Shown in pieces: positions 20,821-29,643 of a DNA stretch of 64,000 nucleotides. Origin of the DNA: Paludisphaera borealis (lineage in GTDB: Bacteria; Planctomycetota; Planctomycetia; Isosphaerales; Isosphaeraceae). Numbering within the stretch: the stretch's first letter is position 1; each line of letters begins with the position of its first letter. The stretch lies in NCBI RefSeq assembly GCF_001956985.1, contig NZ_CP019082.1, positions 5,890,001 through 5,954,000 on the forward strand. Direction: 5' to 3'. The notes beneath the pieces were generated by a model, which searched no databases, was not told the origin of the DNA, and saw nothing but the letters and a program-made list of their open reading frames with translations. The position numbers and the translations under genes are program-made.

Positions 20821-20862
20821 AAAGGCGGCCGGATCGTCCCACCGACGGTCCGGGCCGCCTTG
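20821..20862 (+). terminator. Terminator after the PEP-CTERM gene
   Basis: AAGGCGGCC-GGA pairs with TCC-GGGCCGCCTT with one bulge, making a ~12-bp GC-rich stem; GTCGTCTTTTC follows. It lies 30 bases after the stop. Confidence 0.65.
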
Positions 20863-20972
20863 TCGTCTTTTCGAAAACTTCCGCCTTGCCATCCGCTTTG
20901 CGCCTATGTACTTTTGTGCGCAGTGTTAGGATGTGCGCTGGGAGGCGGTCTGGACGGGGGAGGGTCGCAACC

Positions 20973-21215
20973 ATGTCCGAGCCGATGGACGACGGCGGGT
21001 GGATGGTTTACCGGCGCGCCTACGGGGAGGCTGCGCGGCTGATCGAGATCGCGCGGTTCGATCACTGTTTCGGCCGCGATTTCGCGGCGGGGCTGGGGGG
21101 CAACGTCGGGGCGATCGTCGCCGAGGTCCGGCGTCGGATGGGGCGCTCGGCCGATCCCGGAGTCGTCGACTCGGCCCTCGACGACGCGCTGGCGGGGCGG
21201 TCGCCGCGGTGGTGA
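20973..21215 (+). CDS. Hypothetical protein, 80 aa
   Basis: ATG 20973 is preceded at 8 bases by GGGAGGG, a strong ribosome-binding site; upstream in-frame sequence is not used. The product is a small, mainly helical protein (MVYRRAYGEAARLIEIARF, GGNVGAIVAEVRRRMGR, VDSALDDALAG) without signal peptide or membrane segment. No family recognised. It ends 11 bases from the convergent membrane-protein gene. Confidence 0.5.
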   Translation: MSEPMDDGGWMVYRRAYGEAARLIEIARFDHCFGRDFAAGLGGNVGAIVAEVRRRMGRSADPGVVDSALDDALAGRSPRW

Positions 21216-21226
21216 CGCGGCGGGCT

Positions 21227-22066
21227 TCACATGGTCCGCGATTGGTCTGATGCGGCGGCGGTCGCGAATTCGATGCGGCGGTCGGGCTCGTTGGGGAGGG
21301 TGTAGAGTTCGTCGTCGCGTTCTTCGATCGCCATCTCGCGGATCTGGCGGTCGGACTGGCGGAGCGCGGCGACGACCAGGGCGGTGACCTGGATCAGGCA
21401 GATCGTCGAGATCAGCTCAGCCCCGAGGAACAGCAGCTTGGTCTGGAGCTGGACTTGCGGGTTCGGCCTGATCGGCCAGCCGGCGCGGAGGTTCGCCAGC
21501 TCGCAGAACAGCAGCAGCCAGATCATCGCGCCGCTGGCGGCCAGGGAGCGCGTCGACTTCGCCGACTCCTCGGCCTGTTCGAGCCCGAGATGGGTCAAAA
21601 AGTCGCCGCTCAAGCTGGCCAGGAGCGCGAACTCGGCCCAGCCCAGCGCGTGACCGAACTGGCTGCGGAACCAGGCCGATTCACCGAGCGCCTGCTTGTC
21701 GCCGAGGTCGAGGAACCAGATCGCCACGTCGATCAGGCACATCGTCATCAGCAGCGACGTCCGGCGCTGCCAGCTCGTGTTGTCCCAGCGTCCCCAGAGC
21801 AAGGTCGTGCCGATCAAGGTCGACCAGGTCGTCAGGGTCGAGATCCACTCCAGGCATCGGGTCTGGTCGATCCAGAACGAGATTCGCGGGTCGCCGAGCT
21901 GGCCGACGACGAGCAAGAGCTGGAGGAACGCGGCCGGAACCAGACCGATCGCCAGGAAGAGGAAGCCCGTCCGACAGAGCATGTAGGTTTTCAAGAAGTC
22001 GTCGTATCGTTGCTCAATCATCGGCCGCGGCGCTCCGAGCCCAGTCGTGGATTCGTGGAGACTCAT
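21227..22066 (-). CDS. Membrane protein of unknown function
   Basis: 279 aa with five to six hydrophobic segments: GFLFLAIGLVPAAFLQLLLVV, STLTTWSTLIGTTLL, LLMTMCLIDVAIWFL, WAEFALLASLSG, AASGAMIWLLLFCELANL and LFLGAELISTICLIQVTALVV, ending in a soluble acidic tail (AIEERDDELYTLPNEPDRR). The start at 22066 follows AGGATGGG closely; ATG 22021 is the alternative. Not assigned to a family. The 75-base gap to the next minus-strand gene suggests a two-gene unit. Confidence 0.65.
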   Translation of the reverse strand: MSLHESTTGLGAPRPMIEQRYDDFLKTYMLCRTGFLFLAIGLVPAAFLQLLLVVGQLGDPRISFWIDQTRCLEWISTLTTWSTLIGTTLLWGRWDNTSWQRRTSLLMTMCLIDVAIWFLDLGDKQALGESAWFRSQFGHALGWAEFALLASLSGDFLTHLGLEQAEESAKSTRSLAASGAMIWLLLFCELANLRAGWPIRPNPQVQLQTKLLFLGAELISTICLIQVTALVVAALRQSDRQIREMAIEERDDELYTLPNEPDRRIEFATAAASDQSRTM

Positions 22067-22141
22067 CCCATCCTACAAGGCGAGCCAACCCCCCGCCAAG
22101 CAATTTGGAGCGCAACCGGCCCAGCGGGACGTCCCCGGGGC

Positions 22142-22519
22142 CTATTCGGAGATCGCCAGGGCGATGTTCCCCCAGGGGGAAGCTGGCTCGTCCGACGCGC
22201 TCTCGATCACGACGTCGAGCACGAGGACGTTCCGCTCGCCGAGGGGAGGAAGGTCGACGTCGAGCCGGCCCGGAGGCGCGGCGTCGACCGCGAGCGAATC
22301 GTCGTTCAGGGTCATCGCGCGGAGGCCTTCGACGGCTTCGAGCACGAGCCGCGCGCGGCCGATTTTCGGCCGGCCGAACTTGCGGACGAGGCGGAGCCGG
22401 CGGGGGACGGGGCGCGATTCCCAGGCGACGGGAAGGGTCAGGGGGGTCGCGTTCGAGGCCTCCGCGTCGAGGTCGTGAAGCTTCCAGCCTCCTCGCAGAC
22501 GGATCAGGTGTTCGGGCAC
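22142..22519 (-). CDS. Hypothetical beta-sandwich protein
   Basis: 125 aa starting MPEHLIRLRGGWKLHD. The alternating beta-strand pattern (PLTLPVAWES, RLRLVRKFGRP, RARLVLEAVEG, RNVLVLDVVIES) resembles the galactose-binding-like/sugar-binding sandwich seen next to glycoside hydrolase family 2, but no catalytic part is attached. Located between the membrane protein (same strand, downstream) and the divergent fabH region. Codon-position GC bias favours this frame over overlapping frames; still, this is a hypothetical protein. Confidence 0.6.
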   Translation of the reverse strand: MPEHLIRLRGGWKLHDLDAEASNATPLTLPVAWESRPVPRRLRLVRKFGRPKIGRARLVLEAVEGLRAMTLNDDSLAVDAAPPGRLDVDLPPLGERNVLVLDVVIESASDEPASPWGNIALAISE

Positions 22520-22880
22520 GTTCGCGGGCTCCTGATGAAGCGAAGGCCGGTTCGTTCCGGCGGTCCCGGATCATCGTTTTTGGATCGGAGTGATCCATAG
22601 GTGGGAAGGAACAAAATCCGCTTTGCTATGGTCTTGGGCATCGTAAGGCATTATAGTCTGGTTCTTCTCGACAGGTTCTCGCCCTCGACGGCGTCGAGCC
22701 GCGGCCCGCGACCCTTGATCGCCCGAAATCCTGTCTCCGTAACATCTCACGACATTGGCGGAGCGATGTCCGACACGCCGTGATTCCCCGATTAATCGAG
22801 AGATATAAAGCAGTATGGCCGGGACGAACGGAGAGATCGGCGGCTCTCAATTGACGGGTTCTGAAGGGCGCGTCGCGACG

Positions 22881-23900
22881 ATGAGCAACGGACAGGCCCA
22901 CATAGCGGCCAGGACTCGCACGCTGCAAGGCGTCCAGATCCTCGGCACGGGCAGCTACGTTCCGGACAACATCGTCAGCAACCTGGACCTCCAGGACACG
23001 CTCGGCTTCGATCCCGAATGGATCGTCAACCGGACGGGCATCCACGAGCGTCGGTTCGCCCTTCCCCACCAGGCGACCAGCGACCTCTGCACGCAGGCGG
23101 CCCGCCGCTGCCTGGAATCGGCGGAATGCGATCCGGCGGACGTCGATCTGATCGTCCTCGCGACCTTCACGCCCGACATGGCGTTCCCCTCGACGGGGAA
23201 TCTGGTGCAGGACCGCCTCCAGCTCAACTGCCCGGCGTTCGACGTCCAGGCGGCCTGCGCGGGGTTCATCTTCGCCCTGGTGATCGGCTCGCAGTTCGTG
23301 GCGACGGGTAACGCCCGCCGCGCGCTGGTGATCGGCGGCGACTGCAACAGCCGGGTCATCAACCCCGGCGACCAGAAAAGCTACCCGCTCTTCGGCGACG
23401 GCGCCGGCGCGGTGCTGCTGGGCCCCGGTTCCGAGGAGCAAGGGCTGGTCGCCTATCAGCTCGGTTCGGACGGATCGGGCGGAGACCTCTTGAACCGGCC
23501 GGCCGGCGGCAGCCGCCTGCCTCCCAGCGCCGAGACGGTCGAGCAGGGGCTGCATTACCTGACGATGGACGGCCGGGCGATCTTCAAGTGGGCCGTCCGC
23601 ATCCTGGCCGACTCGACCCTCGCGGTGCTCAACCACGGCCAACGGAGCGTCGCCGACGTCAAGTGGTTCGTGCCCCACCAGGCGAACGTCCGGATCATCC
23701 ACGCCGCCAGCGACGTGCTCGGCTTCCAGCGCGACGCCGTGTTCAAGAACCTCGAACGCTACGGCAACACGTCCGCCGGCTCGATCCCCATCGCCCTCGA
23801 CGAGCTTCACCGCAGCGGCCGGATCGATCCGGGCGACCTGCTCGTCACCTCCGGCTTCGGCTCGGGCCTGAACTGGGGCACCGTCCTGTTCCGCTGGTGA
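22881..23900 (+). CDS. fabH: 3-oxoacyl-[acyl-carrier-protein] synthase III
   Basis: 339 aa from ATG 22881. An in-frame ATG at 22815 would add 22 non-conserved residues; a TATAAA at 22804-22809 that could be the -10 box would put transcription start near it, favouring the shorter form, but this is not certain. Catalytic triad: Cys126 (VQAACAGF), His266 (VPHQANVR) and Asn296 (RYGNTSAGS). GDGAGAVLLG and GFGSGLNWG also fit KAS III, which condenses acetyl-CoA with malonyl-ACP to start fatty-acid synthesis. It stands alone, away from a fab cluster, so a related ketoacyl-ACP synthase III role is possible. Confidence 0.9.
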   Translation: MSNGQAHIAARTRTLQGVQILGTGSYVPDNIVSNLDLQDTLGFDPEWIVNRTGIHERRFALPHQATSDLCTQAARRCLESAECDPADVDLIVLATFTPDMAFPSTGNLVQDRLQLNCPAFDVQAACAGFIFALVIGSQFVATGNARRALVIGGDCNSRVINPGDQKSYPLFGDGAGAVLLGPGSEEQGLVAYQLGSDGSGGDLLNRPAGGSRLPPSAETVEQGLHYLTMDGRAIFKWAVRILADSTLAVLNHGQRSVADVKWFVPHQANVRIIHAASDVLGFQRDAVFKNLERYGNTSAGSIPIALDELHRSGRIDPGDLLVTSGFGSGLNWGTVLFRW

Positions 23901-23980
23901 GCCGTACAAAGACGAACCGCCATGACGCCGTGACGACATCCGGCCTCATGGAAACGGGGATCGCGGTCGACCGGGTCCGG

Positions 23981-24064
23981 TAGGGGCGCCCCTTGTGGGT
24001 GCCCGGCTCGTTTCATGCCGAGCGTGAGCGGTCGGCGATCGGGCACCCACAAGGGGCGCCCCCA
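23981..24064. repeat. Palindromic intergenic element, family C, copy 1
   Basis: An 84-base inverted repeat: left arm TAGGGGCGCCCCTTGTGGGT-GCCC, right arm GGGC-ACCCACAAGGGGCGCCC. It lies in the convergent gap between fabH and dgkA. A second copy with slightly different arms is at 58780-58863. Confidence 0.85.
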
Positions 24065-24098
24065 CGACAAACACAGACTGGGATTTTCACGGCAGGCC

Positions 24099-24118
24099 GA
24101 AGCGCCAGCGAGTGAATC
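24099..24118. repeat. Degenerate family A REP (partial)
   Basis: 19 bases GAAGCGCCAGCGAGTGAAT are identical to the right two-thirds of the forward REP at 2775-2806; the left part (GGCAGGCC) has lost the TACAAGCTC end. It sits 35 bases right of the family C element in the same gap. Confidence 0.7.
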
Positions 24119-24165
24119 GCGTTCCGGCGATCGAGACCATGCGGAACGGGCTTGCGAGGTAATGG

Positions 24166-24681
24166 CTAGGGAATCCAGCCGAGTTGCTGGGCGAGCTTCC
24201 AGACGAGGACGATCACGGTGACGGCGCCGGAGCTGAAGGCGACGACCAGGACGCCGGCGGCGGCGATCTCGCGGGCGATGGTCAGCCGGGGCTCGTCAGG
24301 ATCGCCGATGGCGCGCGCCAGGGTGTCGACGGCGCTGTGGCAGATCTCGGCCAGGAGCACGAGGCTGCCGGCGAGGATCAGCAGGCACCAGCTCCACTGG
24401 TTCACGCCCAGCAGGCCGGCGACGATCGCGATCATGACGCCGCGGTAGAAGTGGGCGAAGAAGCTGGAATCGCCCCGGATCGCGTGTTTGAGCCCGCGGA
24501 CGCCGGCGACGAACTTGTCTTTCGTGCCGCGGCGGCCGGCCTGGGCGGTGATCCCCGGTGCGTCGTCGAGCTGGAGCTGAAGCCGTCGCTCGTCGAACTC
24601 GGGGACCGGGAGCCTCCCCTTCGGCTCGCCGGCCGAGGGATCGGGGTCGATCGGGTGTTGGGGAGGAGTCGGGTCGATCAT
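24166..24681 (-). CDS. dgkA: Diacylglycerol/undecaprenol kinase (DgkA family)
   Basis: 171 aa; the usual DgkA (~120 aa) occupies residues ~52-165. Recognisable features: KFVAGVRGLKHAIRGDSSFFAHFY (amphipathic surface helix), then three membrane helices including WCLLILAGSLVLLAEICHSAVDTL with the conserved Glu and acidic active-site region, LARAIGDPDEP and a last helix GVLVVAFSSGAVTVIVLVW. It phosphorylates a membrane lipid alcohol, either diacylglycerol from envelope-lipid turnover or undecaprenol. The ~50-residue Pro/Asp-rich N-terminal cytoplasmic extension is unusual. It is transcribed downstream of the lptD-like gene. Confidence 0.85.
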   Translation of the reverse strand: MIDPTPPQHPIDPDPSAGEPKGRLPVPEFDERRLQLQLDDAPGITAQAGRRGTKDKFVAGVRGLKHAIRGDSSFFAHFYRGVMIAIVAGLLGVNQWSWCLLILAGSLVLLAEICHSAVDTLARAIGDPDEPRLTIAREIAAAGVLVVAFSSGAVTVIVLVWKLAQQLGWIP

Positions 24682-24736
24682 GGTTTTGATTACGGATCGC
24701 CTCTTCGCGGGTCGAGGAGGATCGCGCCGGCCGCCG

Positions 24737-27700
24737 TTATTGCGTCGGCGCGAGCCGTGAATCGAACTGGTTCAGACCCACCCCCGAACCGAGCCTGAGC
24801 ATCGGGGAGAGTCGCGGCGAGATCTGGAACGCGAACATATAGCTCTGGCGTTGCGGATCGACCGACAGGCCCAGCGAGAACAGGTAGTCGGCTCCGATCC
24901 TCGTGAACGAGAACATTGTACCGAGCGGGACCTTGTTGCCGAAGTCGTACGAGTTCGAGAACGTGCCGTACCACTTGGGGCTGAGCCAGTAGCTCATCGA
25001 CGCGTTGAGGGCCGACGTCTGGATGGTTCCGGTGTTGATGACGCTGTAGCCGAGGAAGACGTTGCCCCGAGGCGGCCGCGAGAGCGAGACGCCCGTGGTG
25101 ATGATGTTCATGCCCTTGGGATTGAATCCCGGGACGGTGGCGTTGTCCAAAGGCGCGCTCCCCTGGACGTTCCAGAAGTCGAACAGGCCGGACGAGAGGA
25201 TGCTGGTCCGGTCGCCCAGGAACCATTGGTAGTTGTACTGGGTCTGGCCCCAGGGCTTGCCGAAGTTGTCGCGCTGGGAGTTGGGGAAGTAGGTCGTCGA
25301 GGCGTCGAGCGTCATCCAGTCGACGATTCGCCGCTTCCCTTCCGGCCCGCGCTTGGTCTGGAGCCGCTGGTGGATGCCGAACTGGGCGGTCTCGATCGTC
25401 CCCTGAATGTCCGTCGACCCCGTGATCGGCGAGAGCTGCCGACGGAGCATCAGGTGGCGGGGGTCGTAGGGCGTCGGCAGGATGCCGCCGGTCCAGTTCG
25501 TGATCGCGAAGTAGCGGCGCACCATCTCATAGGAGTTGTCGTCCAGGTCGTCCTGGACGGCGATGTTGTTGAGCGGCTGGTTCGCGTAGGCGGTGCGGTA
25601 GTCGCCGAAGAAGCTGATCTTGTTGTTGAGGCCGTGGATGTTGAGGATCTCGTTTTCCGCGTTGGGGTAGAGCTTCCACGCGGTCGACTCGGCGTGAATG
25701 CCGGCGGCCCCCCAGTATCGTCCCATCGCCCCGGTGCTCTGCTGCCCGTTCACTCCGCCGCCGATCTGGTTGGTCCAGCCGACGACCTGACCCTGGACGT
25801 AGGGGTTGATCCGGATCACGTCGTAGATGTTGATCGGTACGTCGAGCTCGTGATTGGTGTAGCCTCGGCCCGCCGAGAAGACGCCGCTGGTGTTCGAGAT
25901 CGGATCGTACGGCATATAGGCGAACAGGTTTTTGTTGTTCACCATGATGTCGGTGTGCGTGTTGGCGTAGTCGACGCCCGAGTGCTGATAGTGGATCAGC
26001 CGGCCGTCGAAGAACGAGTCGCCCAGCCGGTAGTAGTCGAGCCGGGGCAGCCACTGGGTTTCGGTGTTGAAGTTCTGGAGGTTCGCCTCGGCCCAGATGC
26101 TCGCGGCCCAGTTGTTCTTCTGCCACTGGCCCTGGACGAGCGTCTCCTGGTCCATGCCGATGTCGAACAGCCGCTTGTAGTATTCCTCGATGAAGTAGCG
26201 GTCCGAGCTGTACGCGGCCTCGAGCTGGACGAACAGGTCCTCGTACTGGTGCTCCTCGTCGTCGGGCAGAAACCGCTGCTTGTGGCGCATGTTGAACCGG
26301 CCGCGGATGTCCTGGAACGCGGGGACGCCCGACCGCTGGTAGCCGGCCTTGCCCGCCCCGGCCGGACCGTTGGTGACGATCGCCGGCCCCACGCCGAGGA
26401 CGTCGATGCCTTTGTCTTGAAGTCCCCAGATGTCGAAGTAGCCGAAGTAGTCGTGCGTGGCGGTCTGCTCGCCGCTGTTGGCCTTACGGTACGGGTCGCT
26501 CAGATCGCGGATCAGGTCCGAGCCGAACCATCCCAGCTCGCTGCCGAGCGCGGGGAACGTCTTGGTCCGGGCGCTCAGGTAGTCGACGTCGATGTTCCAG
26601 GAGTCGATCCAGTTCGGCCGGCGGAGGCCGAAGACCTTGAAACCGTTCCAGTCGCTGAGGACCTGCTGGCCGAAGTAGTTGTTGGACCGGAACCCGATCA
26701 TGCGCAAGGGCATGTCGAGGTCGTCGATCTCGCCGCTGAACCGCGGCCAGTAGAAGATCGGCACGCGACCCATGTAGAAGAAGTTCGTCCGCGCGTCGTA
26801 CCGCCAGATCTGCTCCGGGGGGGCCTCGACGTCGTTCGGTCCCTTGATCACCTTGCCGGTGTTGGGATCGGTCGCCGGCGCGGTCCGCTGCGACAGGGTG
26901 ATCGAACGGTTGTAGAACTTGTACGCCGGGTCGGGGAACCGGCTGCCGGTCGAGACCGACTTGTCGGCGCGGATCTCGGGATTCGTGCCGAGCATGAGCG
27001 AACCGTCCGGCCCCTGGACCAGCGATCGGAACTGGTCGATCCGGGGCGACTTGACCTTCATCGGACTGATCAGGTTGGGGGCGAACAGGTTGACCTCGGC
27101 GTCGAGCGCGACGAAGCGGTCGGTGACGAAGTCGTAATAGGCTCGCTTGGCGCGGTAGGTCCGCTGGTCGGCCTTGCCGGCGAACTTATTCTCGTCCTGG
27201 CGGAAGATGACGTTGCCTTCGAGGTAGACCTCCATCGGCTGGTCGGCGTCTTCGATCAGCTCGCCCTGGGGGCCGGTCCTCGGCTGTCCCTTCTCGGGGT
27301 CGGGCTTGCGCCAGACCACGGCGCTCTCGGCCTCGATGTCGACGGTGCCGAACTTGGGAATCGTGCTGACGATGTTGACGCCGCCGCGATAGATGCCCGT
27401 CCGCACGCCTTCGGGAGTGGGGGGGAGCAGCTTGGCGTCGGTCGGTCGGCCGCTTCGCGGCCAGATCGAGGTGATTCGCTGGGTGCCGGGTGTGATCGGC
27501 GCGCGGAACCCCGGAGCCGGCGCGGCGGCGGCCGGAGGGGCCTCGTCGTCCTCGTCGTCGTCGCCCGGCCGGGCCGCGCGCGGCTCGTCGGGACGAATCG
27601 GCGGGGCGGGCTCGGTGTCGACCTCGCCCGGCAACGCTTCCAGCTGGGGGGCGATGTCCTCGTTGTTTCGTGCTTTCGGCGCCTGGGGCTCGTCCGCGGG

Positions 27701-28495
27701 CAAAGGCTCGGGCGCGGGCTCGTTTTCACCTTCGATGGGGGGCAGGTCGATGTCGGGCGGCCCGGATTGGCCCGGGGCCTGCGCGCGGTTTACGGCCGGG
27801 TCGCGACGCGGTTTGGGTTGGTCGGCCGTCGGCGACGGCTCGGCGACCGTATCGGCGATGGTAGCCTGCGCCTCGACGAGGTCCTGGCGGCGGTCGCCGT
27901 CGCGGGTCGGCTTTCGGGTGTCGACGGCCGACATGGCGGCGACGAGATCGGCCGGGAGTTCGCCGGGGGCGTCGTCGACCCGCGCCGGCTTCGCGGGGGC
28001 CTCGACCTTGTCCGGAAATCCGCACCGCGCGACGATCGCCAATCCCTGGGGCGGGCCCGGCAGTTGCTTCAGGCCAGCCGCGTCGTAGGGCGTCATCTTC
28101 ACATCGTGGACGGTGCGCAGCGTGAGGCGGCCTTGCTTTCGCGGCGTGTCGTGATCGCTCGTCAGGCGGACCTCGCCTTCGGCGTAGACCTCGGCTTGGT
28201 AGACTTTCGCCGTCTCGTGCGGCTGCTGGGAGATCCGCACGACGATGCTGCTCGCCCGCAGGCCCTGAAGCCCTTGCATGGCCGCCGCTTCGCCCGAGAG
28301 GACGATCCACCTGCCGTCGGGCCCATCCCATACGACGATCCGCCGCGCCGCCAGGTCGATCGGGTCGCTGAGACCTTCCAGACCGGAGGACGGATCTTCG
28401 GCCGCCGCGGCCAGGCCGCGAGCCCAGATCGTAAGGATGAAGCTCAACCACACGCGGAACCGCGCGGGATTTTTGGGTTGGTCGTGCTTTCGCAC
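24737..28495 (-). CDS. LptD-like outer-membrane LPS assembly protein, very large
   Basis: 1252 aa from GTG 28495, with GGGAGG four bases upstream and a signal-like segment FRVWLSFILTIWARGLAAA; the frame is open 84 codons further, but that part carries no motif. Residues ~45-200 may be a divergent OstA-like jellyroll, followed by ~200 residues of Pro/Glu/Asp-rich linker. The next part (VNIVSTIPKFGTVDIEAESAVVW, MEVYLEGNVIFRQDENKFAGKADQRTYRAKRAYYD) is the typical OstA/LptD periplasmic repeat, and the rest is a long run of amphipathic strands with aromatic pairs (WFGSDLIRDL, YYRLGDSFFDGRLIHYQHSG), as in an LptD beta-barrel. With lptB, kdsB and the heptosyltransferase in this window it supports an LPS-bearing outer membrane. 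Confidence 0.8.
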   Translation of the reverse strand: MRKHDQPKNPARFRVWLSFILTIWARGLAAAAEDPSSGLEGLSDPIDLAARRIVVWDGPDGRWIVLSGEAAAMQGLQGLRASSIVVRISQQPHETAKVYQAEVYAEGEVRLTSDHDTPRKQGRLTLRTVHDVKMTPYDAAGLKQLPGPPQGLAIVARCGFPDKVEAPAKPARVDDAPGELPADLVAAMSAVDTRKPTRDGDRRQDLVEAQATIADTVAEPSPTADQPKPRRDPAVNRAQAPGQSGPPDIDLPPIEGENEPAPEPLPADEPQAPKARNNEDIAPQLEALPGEVDTEPAPPIRPDEPRAARPGDDDEDDEAPPAAAAPAPGFRAPITPGTQRITSIWPRSGRPTDAKLLPPTPEGVRTGIYRGGVNIVSTIPKFGTVDIEAESAVVWRKPDPEKGQPRTGPQGELIEDADQPMEVYLEGNVIFRQDENKFAGKADQRTYRAKRAYYDFVTDRFVALDAEVNLFAPNLISPMKVKSPRIDQFRSLVQGPDGSLMLGTNPEIRADKSVSTGSRFPDPAYKFYNRSITLSQRTAPATDPNTGKVIKGPNDVEAPPEQIWRYDARTNFFYMGRVPIFYWPRFSGEIDDLDMPLRMIGFRSNNYFGQQVLSDWNGFKVFGLRRPNWIDSWNIDVDYLSARTKTFPALGSELGWFGSDLIRDLSDPYRKANSGEQTATHDYFGYFDIWGLQDKGIDVLGVGPAIVTNGPAGAGKAGYQRSGVPAFQDIRGRFNMRHKQRFLPDDEEHQYEDLFVQLEAAYSSDRYFIEEYYKRLFDIGMDQETLVQGQWQKNNWAASIWAEANLQNFNTETQWLPRLDYYRLGDSFFDGRLIHYQHSGVDYANTHTDIMVNNKNLFAYMPYDPISNTSGVFSAGRGYTNHELDVPINIYDVIRINPYVQGQVVGWTNQIGGGVNGQQSTGAMGRYWGAAGIHAESTAWKLYPNAENEILNIHGLNNKISFFGDYRTAYANQPLNNIAVQDDLDDNSYEMVRRYFAITNWTGGILPTPYDPRHLMLRRQLSPITGSTDIQGTIETAQFGIHQRLQTKRGPEGKRRIVDWMTLDASTTYFPNSQRDNFGKPWGQTQYNYQWFLGDRTSILSSGLFDFWNVQGSAPLDNATVPGFNPKGMNIITTGVSLSRPPRGNVFLGYSVINTGTIQTSALNASMSYWLSPKWYGTFSNSYDFGNKVPLGTMFSFTRIGADYLFSLGLSVDPQRQSYMFAFQISPRLSPMLRLGSGVGLNQFDSRLAPTQ

Positions 28496-28755
28496 GCTGC
28501 CTCCCGAGATTCGACCGACGTGACGGGTACGGACGGCCTTCCCTGGCCGGACCGCGATCGGCCCTCGCTCACGCACCGAACCGCGTCTACGAACGGACTC
28601 CGGCTGTCGAAGCCGAGGTCGGAAACCACGCGTTTCCCTGCTGGTTCGCCTGGAATCAGGCGACGGACGGGAGCAGGGATCAAGTTCAGAGATGAGAGCG
28701 ATGGGACGATCGTCGGGGAAGGTAGCCGGTACCGACCCGCCGGTCAAGGCGGAAG

Positions 28756-28782
28756 TACGAGCCCGAACCGCCAGCGAGTGAG
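28756..28782. repeat. Degenerate family A REP
   Basis: TACGAGCCCGAACCGCCAGC-GAGTGA matches the forward REP consensus with three substitutions over 26 bases, including the conserved left end. It lies between the HNH gene stop and the lptD-like gene. Confidence 0.7.
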
Positions 28783-28786
28783 TGGC

Positions 28787-29389
28787 TCAATCGGCGTCGA
28801 GCAGCGGGACGTTCCAGTAGGCGTCGCTCAGGAACCGCGACCAGCTTGCGATCCGGACCGTCGAGGCGTCGTACAGCGGCTTCCAGGCCGGGCGGAACGG
28901 GGCGCGGCGGAGCTTCATCGCGGCTTGGTCGGGCGTGCGGTTCGCCTTCTTCGAGTTGCAGGCGACGCACGCCAGAACGCAGTTCTCCCAGGTCGTCTGC
29001 CCGCTCTGGGCGCGCGGGACGACGTGGTCGATCGTCAACTCCTCGGTTCCGGGCTTCGTTCCGCAATACTGACAGGTCGCATGATCGCGCTTGAACAGGT
29101 TGCGCCGGCTGAACGTCACGGTGTTGAACCGGGGACGGTCGTGGCGCGTCAGGGTCAGCACTTCGGGCACCCGCATGCGGAACCGCACAGTGCGGATGAA
29201 CAGCTCGTCGTCGCGTGGCGTCAGCTTCGCCCAGTCGGCCCAGGAATAGAGCTGAAAGTCGTCGGGATCGACGACGTGGGCGGCCTGGTTCCAAAGTAGG
29301 ACCAACGACCGAGCGACCGTGGCGACGTGCACGGGTTGCCAGTGGCGATTGAGCACCAGCGTGGGCCGTTGTAGTACGCTTACCCCCAT
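28787..29389 (-). CDS. HNH endonuclease, McrA-like
   Basis: 200 aa from ATG 29389 (GGAGAG about 9 bases upstream). The N-terminal part (VLQRPTLVLNRHWQPVHVATVARSLVLLW) is the conserved leader of a widespread bacterial HNH family. The nuclease domain spans ~110-160: the zinc pair CQYCG, the catalytic IDHVVPRAQSGQ and the second Cys pair CVACNSKK. These are the ββα-metal residues of HNH enzymes. Members of this family are standalone chromosomal genes of unknown biological role; no methylase or phage gene is adjacent. Confidence 0.88.
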   Translation of the reverse strand: MGVSVLQRPTLVLNRHWQPVHVATVARSLVLLWNQAAHVVDPDDFQLYSWADWAKLTPRDDELFIRTVRFRMRVPEVLTLTRHDRPRFNTVTFSRRNLFKRDHATCQYCGTKPGTEELTIDHVVPRAQSGQTTWENCVLACVACNSKKANRTPDQAAMKLRRAPFRPAWKPLYDASTVRIASWSRFLSDAYWNVPLLDAD

Positions 29390-29643
29390 GATCGAGGCTC
29401 TCCACTCACGCCGTGGTTGCGAGGAGGACGAACACCGCGTCATTCATCAAGCGAAGCCTTGGCCGTCTCTCATCATACCCGAATGCCCGGCCCACTCCGC
29501 AACTTATCTTGTCCGCCGCGATGCGTTCGATGCTTCTGAGGCCGAGTTCCCTTCCCCAACCTCGGCCGAGAAACTAGATTGATCGACACGGCGCGCCGCC
29601 GGTGGTTCACGCCGGGCGCGCCCGATTCATCTGGAGGTCGTTC

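Noticed and set aside
24851-29299. 1482-codon open frame antisense to the lptD-like gene
   Set aside because: High-GC shadow frame: composition is Arg/Val/Gly-rich without motif, while the minus strand reads a coherent signal peptide, OstA repeat and barrel.
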